In this document: piece by piece, positions 8,630-16,741 of the stretch
Position numbering within the stretch: the first letter of the stretch is position 1
Layout of the letters: every line of letters starts with the position of its first letter
Source of the DNA: JAFDWR01 sp038216655
GTDB lineage: Bacteria > Armatimonadota > Fimbriimonadia > Fimbriimonadales > Fimbriimonadaceae
Assembly: GCA_038216655.1 (NCBI GenBank)
Contig: JBBQPZ010000003.1
Location: forward strand, 1-64,000
Direction of reading: 5' to 3'
Length of the DNA stretch: 64,000 bases
Notes under the pieces: generated by a model
Seen by the model: only the letters and a program-made list of their open reading frames with translations
Told to the model about the DNA's origin: nothing
The model's database searches: none
Position numbers and translations under genes: made by a program

Positions 8630-8658
8630 AGCATAACAGCGGTGTTGTCAATTACCAA
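8630..8658 (-). promoter_or_regulatory. possible sigma-70-type promoter of the IscU-like gene
   Basis: On the minus strand TTGGTA (8658-8653) and TATGCT (8635-8630) are separated by 17 bases, about 25 bases before the start codon at 8605. Spacing is ideal; both boxes deviate from consensus. Confidence 0.35.
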
Positions 8659-8850
8659 GGACTTTTTGCAGATTTAATGAGAATTGGTGAGAATTCTCAA
8701 TCAGATGGCCTAGCTCAGGTTCAACGCAAGAGCTGGACTGCACTCGCATTCCTGCGCGGAGCCCGGAAAAAGAGATGAGGATACGGGCGGACTAAAGCAG
8801 GTCACCCGTCTGCAGGACGTCAGGTTCTCGTTCCAATATTGACTATCCCG

Positions 8851-9069
8851 CTAACGGAAGATGACGCCAAAGCTCGTCCAGTGCATCGCCGGGAGCTCAA
8901 GCTTTACTTGGTCCAATTCGTCCCACCAGGCACTCATGCACGGATGCATACGGATGTCGTCCAAGAGGATGAGCCCACCTTCTATGACAAGTGGCCCGAA
9001 CTGTGCCATCTCAATGCTTAGGAAACAATAACGCCGTGGTGAGCCAAGGAGCCGCAAGCGCAGGCTCAC
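8851..9069 (-). pseudogene. 3' fragment of a SAM-dependent methyltransferase-like gene
   Basis: About 72 codons ending in FGPLVIEGGLILLDDIRMH, then W.DEL and TSFGVIF. This order (proline-leucine, GG, hydrophobic run, DDI, then W, then FGV) is the last third of class I methyltransferases of the Methyltransf_24 kind. The SAM-binding part (GxGxG) is absent: the frame is closed by a TAA at about 9100. No start signal is seen. I call it a remnant, with low certainty because the match rests on one short motif block. Confidence 0.35.
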
Positions 9070-9840
9070 GTCTCCGAGGAACGCGTCGTAGGCTACTATT
9101 TAGGGCATGGTGCTCGTTTCCGATCTCCGAGGCTCAAATTGCGGGGAGCTCAACGCTGTGTGCTTCTGGAGTGCGGAAGGCGTCGCTAAGCTGGGAGCCC
9201 CAATTTATTGGGTTTGCAGAGCCTGCGGAGGGGCGGACGTGACGGGCAATGAGGCCGATTGGATGAGTATAGGGGAGTGTCCCTCCCAACTCAGTGCCGG
9301 TACGACTGGATGATCCTCCAGTCGCCGAAGAAGTCTGATGTCTCAGTTACGAGGCACTCCCCACAGCTAAAAACTGGCGACCCTATTTGTCGGGCTCGTT
9401 GGAAGACGGCAGACTTGTTTTCGCTTCGATTGTTCGCCGAAATCGTTCATTCTGTCCGCGCAAAACTCTACCTGGTCGTGCTTTTGCCTTCCACTCGGTC
9501 ACCCTACCAAGGACAAAGGCCGAGCAGCGCAAAGGCCAACAAGAAGGACGACCTTGGCACATTTCGAGACAGAATCTTCGATCGGGTTGCGCAGGAGCAA
9601 TGCCGCTACTGGATAGAACGAGAAGAAAGACGGGTATGGAGTACCGCGCCGAACACGCGAACTTCCTGCCGAGACCGGCGCGGGAATGCCTGAACTGCAG
9701 GTTCTGCGAGCTGTGGCTAGAGGGGACGTCGGAGTGAAGCCACGTGCAGAAAATGGGGATAACTTTCCCATGCTTCTGACCCAACAAAACCGTCCTCAAT
9801 CAGTGTATTCTTGACCACCTGGTGGGGCGTGGAGTTAGTG
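9070..9840. other. ~770 bases without a supportable gene
   Basis: Several overlapping open frames exist on both strands (for example 9259-9693 and 9387-9737, plus), but none has a ribosome site, a recognisable domain or consistent codon use. The 9387-9737 frame ends with a CLNCRFC motif but is otherwise low in recognisable structure. With the methyltransferase scrap on its left, this looks like eroded accessory DNA upstream of the DprA pair. Confidence 0.5.
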
Positions 9841-11025
9841 GTGCAGCATAGTCTTTTCAAGGAATTTGAACCAAACCCGGGCGGTCCAAGTGGTGATAAT
9901 AATGCTGTCGCGCTATTTGCGCTGTCGTCCATTAGGGGCGTAGGATTCGGAACCGTGAAAGCTCTCTGTGAGGAGTTCAAAGGAGACCTGACCCAAGTCT
10001 TCCGGGCTGACGACGCGACGCTCAACGGCATTCTCTACGACGCACGCACCCCGCATCCGGCCGACGTAATTGCGGAGATAAGGCAAAACACGAAAGCCCT
10101 CGTCACCGAGGGGCGCAGGACTTGGGCAAAGTACCTCGCTCAAGGGGTGAGCCTGCTCTTTCGCGGCAAGCCGGGCTATCCCGCATCGCTGCTCGACTTA
10201 CCGTCGCCACCGTCCTGGCTTTTCGTACAAGGGAACGCGGAACTACTCAACTCACCTTTCCTGGTGGGGTTCGTTGGGACCCGGAATCCGACTGTCGAGG
10301 GGCAGACCATCGCTCGGCGCGGGTCCGCAATGCTGGCTCAGATGAACACTGTAATCCTATCGGGCCTGGCCGAGGGCATCGACGCAGTCGGACATCAGAC
10401 CGCGATCGTTTTCGGAGCGCCCACCGTCGCTGTGCTTGGCCATGGCATCGATCATGTTTTCCCCGCATCAACCGCCAAGGTAAGGCAGGACCTCGTGCTC
10501 TTCGGTGGGGCTGTCATCAGCGAGTATCTCCCCGGCGACACTTACGGTCGTGACAAGTTTGTCCACCGCAACAGGATTCAAGCGGCGCTTTCTCGCGCCG
10601 TTTGCTTTGTCGAGGCCCGCGAAAAATCCGGGACAGCCCACACACTGCGATTCGCCAAAAGTCTGAATCGACCGATATTCGGTCTGGTAATGGGCGGCTA
10701 TCGTGGTGTGCCCGAGGAGGAGTTGCTTCACATCCTTGAATCCTTGGGTGGAACTGTGTTCGACATCGCTAAAGATAGCCAGCACTACGACCTCTCGGCC
10801 TTTGTTCACGGAGCGTTCACCCGCCCGGCTGAGATTCCCGAGGACGATACACCAAAGATGTTTACGAACATCGCCCGAGAGGTACGCCGACTGGCCGAGG
10901 AGTACGGTGCGACCAAAAAGGATTTAGACTGGCTGCGCCGAGAGCTATCCCGAATTCCTGTGCTTGAGTCGGCCGATGGGCCGCCCTCCAAGCCACGGAG
11001 TCGGAGGCCAAAGCGTGCCAGTTAG
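9841..11025 (+). CDS. DprA/SMF-like Rossmann (SLOG) protein of a two-gene HAD-PRTase system
   Basis: About 394 residues from a GTG at 9841 that has GGAG six bases upstream; TTG 9811 and GTG 9829 are alternatives. An N-terminal helix-hairpin-helix (IRGVGFGTVKALCEEF) precedes a DprA fold: FVGTRNP, SGLAEGIDAVGH, VLGHGIDHVFP, HRNRIQAALSRAV and FVEAREKSGTAHT. Relative to competence DprA the last helix block is altered (SGTAHTLRFAKSLNRPI), and the tail lacks an obvious winged helix, ending in a basic SKPRSRRPKR. The stop overlaps the start of the HAD-phosphoribosyltransferase gene by 11 bases, so they form one operon. DprA-like plus PRTase is the architecture of the ShosTA toxin-antitoxin/antiphage type; a housekeeping competence DprA is the alternative, since a comM remnant follows. 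Confidence 0.75.
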   Translation: MQHSLFKEFEPNPGGPSGDNNAVALFALSSIRGVGFGTVKALCEEFKGDLTQVFRADDATLNGILYDARTPHPADVIAEIRQNTKALVTEGRRTWAKYLAQGVSLLFRGKPGYPASLLDLPSPPSWLFVQGNAELLNSPFLVGFVGTRNPTVEGQTIARRGSAMLAQMNTVILSGLAEGIDAVGHQTAIVFGAPTVAVLGHGIDHVFPASTAKVRQDLVLFGGAVISEYLPGDTYGRDKFVHRNRIQAALSRAVCFVEAREKSGTAHTLRFAKSLNRPIFGLVMGGYRGVPEEELLHILESLGGTVFDIAKDSQHYDLSAFVHGAFTRPAEIPEDDTPKMFTNIAREVRRLAEEYGATKKDLDWLRRELSRIPVLESADGPPSKPRSRRPKRAS

Positions 11026-12190
11026 GACGGTCATCCTCGATAGAGATGGCACCCTCTACAACGAATATAAAGGGGTCTTGCAGGCCGGAGTCCCGGAAAT
11101 GCTTGAGCGCCTTAAAGGATTAGGGCTCAACGTCTTTATTGTCTCGAATGAGGAGCGAGAGAAAGGGGTCGAGACTCTCCTTGGCGTAAGCAGAGACCAG
11201 TGCCTTTACAACGCCGACTGCGGCGTCAAGGGGAGCAAGAAATACGTTCGCAAGGTTATCGAATTGACCGGTGACAAACTCAACGAAGTTGTTTACCTCG
11301 GCGACAGCGACCTGGATATGCGCGAGGCGGCTGGCGGCCACGAGAGACTTGCCCTGTTTAACGCGGAGTGGAGCAATCCAAACTATATGTATGGGCTGCC
11401 TATGAATACTCCGGCAGATTTCGTTGACGTTTTGGAGACGTATTTCCTCAAGGAACACCTTTGGTTCTTTCGTGTTGACGGTGACGATTCGCTGAACCGG
11501 CCGGTGATGTTTCGGGCTCTCTTGGATCCAGACACGTGCAAGACCGAGGGCATCACGGACTTGCTCAAACAGAGGAAGCCAGTACTCTCCAATAGGGAAC
11601 AAGAGCTAGCTAACCACCTCGTCTTACACCTGCTTGCAAGCCTCTATCTGGAGGGTCTGCACCTCATTCGCGAACCGAACAATCAAGGTGGCTTCAAAAA
11701 ACCTCTGTACACAATCTATCCTGGCTGCACTGGAGACATCAGCCCCGTTCTCCGTCTCTTTGAGAGATTTACTGCGCGCCTTCTGACAATGAAATACGAG
11801 GAGACGTTGGTCAGTAGGCACACGCCCGCGCCCAGTTCTCATAAACAGCGTATGGGCGGTGGCTCACCTGAGGTTGCTGTGCAATTCAACACCATTCAGG
11901 TTAGCCCGGCCTTTGCCAGCAAGGTTAAGGGCAACGTTGTTCTGGTGGCTGACGACTTCAGTACAGGCAGCAACGCCATGGAGACTTCGCGAAACCTCCT
12001 GATGACAGTCGGTGCAAAGCGTGTCATCGGAATCACCGTGGGAAAGTATCGGCGAGACTACACCGCATTCTCTCCGGACGCCAGTTGCAAGCTACCTACC
12101 GGAGGAGGACCGGCAAACATCACTGGCACCTCTTTGGCTCGGAAAACGATGCCGGTTGTTCAAGACGACGCAGCCAAGGGTGAGTTCTAG
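11015..12190 (+). CDS. HAD phosphatase - phosphoribosyltransferase fusion, partner of the DprA-like protein
   Basis: 391 residues from a GTG at 11015, chosen for a GGAGG site 7 bases upstream; it overlaps the DprA-like gene by 11 bases. Residues ~1-140 are a HAD domain: DRDGTLY (nucleophile and acid Asp), VSNEE at motif II, a Lys-rich middle (KGSKKYVRK) and GDSDLD at motif IV. Residues ~190-390 contain a type I PRTase with the PRPP loop VVLVADDFSTGSNAMETSR. A HAD fused to a PRTase and paired with a DprA-like SLOG protein suggests nucleotide or PRPP chemistry gated by a nucleic-acid or nucleotide sensor, as proposed for ShosT/ShosA. The effector role is inference; the domains are directly visible. 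No membrane segment. Confidence 0.75.
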   Translation: MPVRTVILDRDGTLYNEYKGVLQAGVPEMLERLKGLGLNVFIVSNEEREKGVETLLGVSRDQCLYNADCGVKGSKKYVRKVIELTGDKLNEVVYLGDSDLDMREAAGGHERLALFNAEWSNPNYMYGLPMNTPADFVDVLETYFLKEHLWFFRVDGDDSLNRPVMFRALLDPDTCKTEGITDLLKQRKPVLSNREQELANHLVLHLLASLYLEGLHLIREPNNQGGFKKPLYTIYPGCTGDISPVLRLFERFTARLLTMKYEETLVSRHTPAPSSHKQRMGGGSPEVAVQFNTIQVSPAFASKVKGNVVLVADDFSTGSNAMETSRNLLMTVGAKRVIGITVGKYRRDYTAFSPDASCKLPTGGGPANITGTSLARKTMPVVQDDAAKGEF

Positions 12191-12570
12191 TTCACTGAGA
12201 GAACCCGAGCCGCCCGATAAACCACTCGCGGCTTGCCCGTGCCCTGCGCAGCAGGCCCGGAGGCTCCCTCGGTCAAAATGGACACCCATTTTGTTGCCAA
12301 CTCATCATGGAGTTGCGGAATCCCGGCGACGCGAAGAAGGTCTCGGACTCGCAACGCGACGAACTCAGCCCTGCGACAAGGAATGGGCCGGTCGATTCGA
12401 ATCGAATGGATGAAAGACCGGTTTACAGCTAATTCGCGAGAATCGAGCTTCTTGTTGCGCCGGTGCCTCAGGGCACCGCTGGGTGGGATAGGTCCTTCTG
12501 CAATTTCTTTGCGCGACGCCCAGCATGTGAAAGATTCACCGTCCAAATTCCACAGCGGTGCTTTCACGCA
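12191..12570. other. gap between the PRTase gene and the comM remnant
   Basis: Open frames on both strands (12187-12603 minus, 12233-12646 plus) but no recognisable domain, start site or similarity to the missing front half of ComM. Probably the junction where comM was broken. Confidence 0.45.
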
Positions 12571-13179
12571 TCTCGCGCTGAGATGCCGGAGTTTGAGCGG
12601 CAAGTTCTGGAAGCTTTACGCCAGCCGCTTGAGGACGGGGTCGTGACGGTAGCCCGGGTTCAGAACACGATCACCTTTCCCGCCGAGTGCATCCTGGTCG
12701 GTGCCATGAACCCCTGCCCGTGCGGATTCAAGGGGCTGCCCGAACAGCAGTGCGTTTCCTCGCCGACGGTCTGCGGGCGCTACGCCTCGAAAATCTCGGG
12801 TCCCCTGCTCGACCGCATCGACCTACACCTCGAGGTGCCGCGTTTGAAGCCAGACGAGCTTCTCGGGGCAAAGGGCGGCGAACCGTCGGAGGCGATCCGG
12901 GAACGGGTGATGAGGGCGCGTGAGAGACAGAACCAGCGGCTCGGCAAGCACCGGGTGAACGCGAAGCTGACCCCGAAAGAGCTGAAGGAACTCGTCGCGC
13001 TCGACGAGGAGTGCATGGATTTCATGAAAGTGGTGCTCACCCGGATGAACCTCTCGGCGCGGGTCTTCGATCGGGTGCTGAAGGTTGGGCGCACGATCGC
13101 CGACCTAGCGGGTTCGGATGTGTTGCAGAAGGCGCACCTGAGCGAAGCTGTCCAGTACCGGGATCGGACGAACCTTTAG
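12571..13179 (+). pseudogene. comM: comM (YifB, Mg-chelatase-like AAA+ helicase), C-terminal remnant
   Basis: About 200 codons match the end of ComM, the hexameric branch-migration helicase used in natural transformation: MPEFERQVLEALRQPLEDG, the AMNPCPCGF block, GPLLDRIDLHLEVP (sensor/arginine-finger region), then the C-terminal helical domain ending RTIADLAGSDVLQKAHLSEAVQYR. The whole front half, including the Lon-like domain and Walker A, is missing. Just before MPEF the expected LFLDEL is replaced by an unrelated HASRAE-like run, so the break is around 12570. The frame is open to 12463 and could be translated, but as an ATPase it is dead. ComM and DprA genes are often neighbours, so the lost part may have been replaced when the accessory genes arrived. 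Confidence 0.75.
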
Positions 13180-13230
13180 GGTCATTTGGGAGTGCGTCGA
13201 GCTTGCTCGGCCCGTCAAGAGCTGAAACTG

Positions 13231-13590
13231 ATGAAGAAATTCACTGCCGTCGTGCTACTTCTTCCGATCCTTCTTCTCCCCCCGGTGATGGGGCAGAAGA
13301 AGGAGGTCGAGGGGACCTATAGGAGAAAGCCGTTCGTCGGCTTTGTTCCCGATGCCGCCACGGCAGAGAAGATCGCCCTTGCGATGACTCCGGCACTCCT
13401 AGGCTCTCAACTTGCCCGGGAAGTTAAGTTTCGCGCGGTCGCTGAGGGGAAGAGCTGGCGAGTCAGCGGTTACTTCGCATTGTCAAGGAGACCCGGCGTC
13501 CCTGGCCTTAGCGACCCCATGAACGCGCAACTTCCTGTATTTGTTCTCAGTCGCGAGACCGGCATGGTATCGCTTTTCACTTGGCACTAA
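13231..13590 (+). CDS. secreted NTF2-fold immunity-like protein
   Basis: 119 residues from ATG 13231; the frame is open to 13186 but MKKFTAVVLLLPILLLPPVMG is a signal peptide start. The mature part reads FVPDAATAEKIALAMTPALLG, then REVKFRAVAEGKSWRVSGYF, and ends PVFVLSRETGMVSLFTWH. This order (T/A-A-x-K-I-A, Y/L-G, F-x-A, W-x-V-x-G, then a final hydrophobic I/V-S-x-x-T-G) is that of the NTF2-fold immunity family (YbbC/YhhH-like), which accompanies Rhs and other polymorphic toxins. No toxin gene adjoins it; the Rhs locus is 5 kb away. It is probably an orphan immunity or relic of a larger locus. Assignment is by motif pattern only. Confidence 0.55.
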   Translation: MKKFTAVVLLLPILLLPPVMGQKKEVEGTYRRKPFVGFVPDAATAEKIALAMTPALLGSQLAREVKFRAVAEGKSWRVSGYFALSRRPGVPGLSDPMNAQLPVFVLSRETGMVSLFTWH

Positions 13591-13728
13591 TCGACTGTCA
13601 TATCTGAATCTAAATGTCCAGTCCCTGAGGGCGACTCATTCCGATGAATTTCTATGCCGATCTACTTTGCCCGTCCGATTCGCAAGGCTCCGAAATCGTA
13701 CAGATTGAAAGAACCTGCTGCGTCAGCA

Positions 13729-13758
13729 TTGACACTCCACTCGATTATCGCTTAGAGT
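13729..13758 (+). promoter_or_regulatory. possible promoter of the peptide ABC transporter operon
   Basis: TTGACA at 13729-13734, then 17 bases to TTAGAG or 18 to TAGAGT, about 30 bases before the ATG at 13785. The -35 is perfect; the -10 is poor. Confidence 0.4.
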
Positions 13759-13784
13759 CTAAGTCTGCTTTCGTTCTCGTAGTA

Positions 13785-15797
13785 ATGGCCGTGCGCACGT
13801 TCCTCCGAACTCCACTTTCTCGCTGGATTGTTGCGCTTTCCGTCGCAGCCGTCGGTTCCGGTTGCACGAACAATCCGAACCCGCCCGAGTGGTCGAAAGA
13901 GGACACCTACGTGGTCGCGATGGCCGCCGAGCCCTCGAACTTCGACCCGCAGGTCAGCTACACCGCGCTCGACGCGGGCGTGATGGATCTGATCTATCCC
14001 GCGTATTTCCGGTTCAACTATCTTCAGCAGAAACCCTGGAAGTTGGAACTCAATCTCGGCCTCGTCGAGCCCAAGCGCGAGCCATATTCAGGCACGATGC
14101 ACACTAAGGACGGGGACAAGCCGTTCACGGGCGAGAAGTGGGTCTTCGAGCTTCGCCACGACCTGAAGTTCCAGGACGACCCGTGTTTCGAGGGGGGCAA
14201 AGGGCGGCCGATTACCGCTAAGGACGTCGAGTACTCGTTCAAGCGGCTCGCCGATCCGAAGCTTGCGTTCCCTCTCGCCGACAATCTCTCGGACAAAGTG
14301 ATTGGTTGGAAGGAGTACAGCGCCGCCTTCAAGGAGGTGGGCCCGGCAAACTACGACCAACCCTTCCCGGGAATCGAACTCGACCCGACCAACCCCTACC
14401 GATTTACCGTTCTCCTCAGCCAGAAATATCCTCAGCTTCGATTTATCGCGGCGATGCACTTCGTGTCGCCGACTCCGCGCGAGGCGGTCGAGAAGTACAA
14501 GGACGAGTTCACCCTTAGGCATCCGGTCGGCTGCGGCCCATTCAAGCTCGATGAGTACATTCCCCGCGACCGCGTCGTGTTGGTGCAGAACCCGAACCAT
14601 GACTATGAGAAGTTCCCGACCGACGCCAAGCCTGGAACGATCCCGGGGGCGCTCGCGGGAAGGGGGAAGCCGATCCCCTTCGTCAAACGGATCGTCTTCC
14701 GGATTCTTACCGAGACGGTCACGTCGTTCAACCTCTTCGACCAAGGTTATCTGGATTCTTGGGGTATCGGCCAAGCCAACGCGCAGGTCATGCTTCGGTC
14801 GCTAAGACCGGATTCCGCGATGACCAAGCGGGGCGTGACGACGCAGAAAGGGGCCTATCCGGCGATCGAGTACGCCGTGTTCAACATGGAAGACCCCACC
14901 TTCGGTGGTCTCGAACCCGAGAAGAAGAAACTCCGCCAAGCGATCTCGCTCTCTCTCGATACCGACGCCTACATCTCCCTGATGTGGCAGGGGCTCGGGA
15001 AGCATCTCGACTTCATGATCCCATCTGGCCTAGGCGGCTACGATCCGAACTACAAGAATCCGTACCGGCAGTACGATCCCAAACTCACCAAGGCCAAGCA
15101 GTTACTCGCCGAGGCGGGTTATCCCGGCGGCGTAAGCAAGCAGACCGGTGAGCGGTTGACGATCAATTACGACAACTACGCCGACTCCCCGATCGACCGC
15201 GCCCGCGAGCGTCAGATCACCAAGCAACTTGAGGCCCTCGGTCTGGCCGTGGTCTCACGAGACACTGACTATCCGACCTTTGACGACAAGGTCAAGCACA
15301 AGAAGGTGCAATTTTTCACCTACGGATGGGTCGCTGACTATCCGGATGCGGAGAACTTCTGCTTCCTTCTGTCCAGTGATCTTGTCTCGCCGGGTCCGAA
15401 CTGCGCGGTCTACAAGAACCCCGAGTACGACAAGTTGTTTTATCAGATGCGCGGCATGGACGATAGCCCCGCGCGAGACGCGATCATCCACAAGATGCGC
15501 GACATCTCCAACGAGGATTGCGCTTACATTTACCTCGCCGAAAATGAAGCGCCGACGGTCTACCAGCCCTGGGTCAAGTACGGCCTGAGCAACCCGATCC
15601 TCAGCGACATCGCCAAGTATCGGGATATCGATACGGAGATGCGAACTCGACTTCAGCGCGAGTGGAATCCGCCCGTGTTGTGGCCATTCATCTTGGCCGT
15701 CGCGCTCCTGATTCTGGCCTCGATTCCGGCCATCGCTACGGTGAAGCGCCAGCGCCATCGAAGGGTGCGGCACGCGGCTTCGAAGGGGAACAACTGA
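13785..15797 (+). CDS. peptide ABC transporter substrate-binding lipoprotein with C-terminal membrane helix
   Basis: 670 residues from ATG 13785 (the frame is open to 13644, but this start gives a lipoprotein signal: basic N-terminus, IVALSVAAVGSGC). SBP_bac_5 family: EPSNFDPQ near the start, WVFELRHDLKFQDD, HPVGCGPFKLDEY, then RQAISLSLD and YGWVADYPDAENF. It captures oligopeptides or dipeptides outside the cytoplasmic membrane for the permeases encoded next. Odd: the last ~45 residues contain a hydrophobic helix (VLWPFILAVALLILASIPA) followed by a basic tail, so the protein seems anchored at both ends. First gene of a five-gene operon with overlapping junctions. Confidence 0.85.
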   Translation: MAVRTFLRTPLSRWIVALSVAAVGSGCTNNPNPPEWSKEDTYVVAMAAEPSNFDPQVSYTALDAGVMDLIYPAYFRFNYLQQKPWKLELNLGLVEPKREPYSGTMHTKDGDKPFTGEKWVFELRHDLKFQDDPCFEGGKGRPITAKDVEYSFKRLADPKLAFPLADNLSDKVIGWKEYSAAFKEVGPANYDQPFPGIELDPTNPYRFTVLLSQKYPQLRFIAAMHFVSPTPREAVEKYKDEFTLRHPVGCGPFKLDEYIPRDRVVLVQNPNHDYEKFPTDAKPGTIPGALAGRGKPIPFVKRIVFRILTETVTSFNLFDQGYLDSWGIGQANAQVMLRSLRPDSAMTKRGVTTQKGAYPAIEYAVFNMEDPTFGGLEPEKKKLRQAISLSLDTDAYISLMWQGLGKHLDFMIPSGLGGYDPNYKNPYRQYDPKLTKAKQLLAEAGYPGGVSKQTGERLTINYDNYADSPIDRARERQITKQLEALGLAVVSRDTDYPTFDDKVKHKKVQFFTYGWVADYPDAENFCFLLSSDLVSPGPNCAVYKNPEYDKLFYQMRGMDDSPARDAIIHKMRDISNEDCAYIYLAENEAPTVYQPWVKYGLSNPILSDIAKYRDIDTEMRTRLQREWNPPVLWPFILAVALLILASIPAIATVKRQRHRRVRHAASKGNN

Positions 15798-16741
15798 TGC
15801 TGAGGTATCTGATCCGGCGGGTTCTGTACATGATCCCGACCTTGATTGGCGTATCGCTCCTCACCTTCGTGCTCTTCTTCGGGATCTTCTCGCCCGAAAC
15901 GATCGCCCGACGAAACCTCTCCGCGAAGAACGCTTCCCAAGAGCAGATCCAGACTTGGGAGCACGAACACGGGTTTGATAAGACCAAGCTCGAGCTCTTC
16001 GAGGTGCACATGAAGAGCCTGTTGGGGTTCCAGTTTGGCAAGTCGGATAGTAAGTCCAAGGAAGTCATCTGGGATCGCATTCGTGAGGGTGCGTTGCCTT
16101 CGTTTGAGCTGGCTTCCCTCGCTTTCTTCTTCACCCTTGGCTGCGGACTCGCGCTTGCGGTGGTTGTCGCGTATTTGCGGGGGACCTATATCGACACCTT
16201 GACGATGGCCCTCGCCGTCATCTCGATGAGCATTCCGATTGTTGTGTACGTAATCGGCCTCCAATATTTCTTTGGCAAGATGCTGAAGTACGGCCCGGTG
16301 GCGGGCTATGAGCCGGGATTCTCGGGCCTGCGATTTATGATCTTGCCGGTGATGGTTTCGTTGGTGAGCGGCACCGGATACTACGTTCGGCTCTATCGAA
16401 CCTTCCTCTTGGACGAGACGGGTCAGGATTACGTCCGCACGGCGCGCGCCAAGGGCGTGGCGGAGAATCTCGTGCTCTTCAAGCACGTGCTCAAGAACGC
16501 GATGATTCCGGTGATCACGACAACGGTTTCGGTGATTCCGTCGCTGATCCTAGGAAATCTGGTCCTCGAGTCGTTCTTCGGCATCCCCGGGCTTGGCAAC
16601 TATTTGATTGGCGCGATCAAGGGTCAGGACTTCGCGGTCGTTCGCGCGATGGTCTATCTCGGCACCTTGCTTTACATCTTCGGCTTGCTGCTCACGGACG
16701 TGCTTTATGCGGTGCTTGACCCGCGGGTGAGGCTCCAGTGA
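15797..16741 (+). CDS. dppB: peptide ABC transporter permease, DppB/OppB type
   Basis: 314 residues from the ATG at 15797, which shares one base with the TGA of the binding-protein gene (TGATG); the frame is open further upstream but this start begins MLRYLIRRVLYMIPTLIGVS, the family N-terminus. About six membrane helices and the permease loop RTARAKGVAENLVLFKHVLKNA (EAA-type, contacts the ATPases), then GNLVLESFFGIPGLG. Together with the next gene it forms the membrane channel for peptide import. Confidence 0.85.
   Translation: MLRYLIRRVLYMIPTLIGVSLLTFVLFFGIFSPETIARRNLSAKNASQEQIQTWEHEHGFDKTKLELFEVHMKSLLGFQFGKSDSKSKEVIWDRIREGALPSFELASLAFFFTLGCGLALAVVVAYLRGTYIDTLTMALAVISMSIPIVVYVIGLQYFFGKMLKYGPVAGYEPGFSGLRFMILPVMVSLVSGTGYYVRLYRTFLLDETGQDYVRTARAKGVAENLVLFKHVLKNAMIPVITTTVSVIPSLILGNLVLESFFGIPGLGNYLIGAIKGQDFAVVRAMVYLGTLLYIFGLLLTDVLYAVLDPRVRLQ

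Noticed and set aside
9259..9737. Plus-strand frames upstream of the DprA-like gene, one ending CLNCRFC
   Set aside because: A single CxxC-like motif is too little; no start signal and overlapping frames on both strands.
12187..12646. Open frames on both strands between the PRTase gene and comM
   Set aside because: No recognised domain, no ribosome site, and partly antisense to comM.
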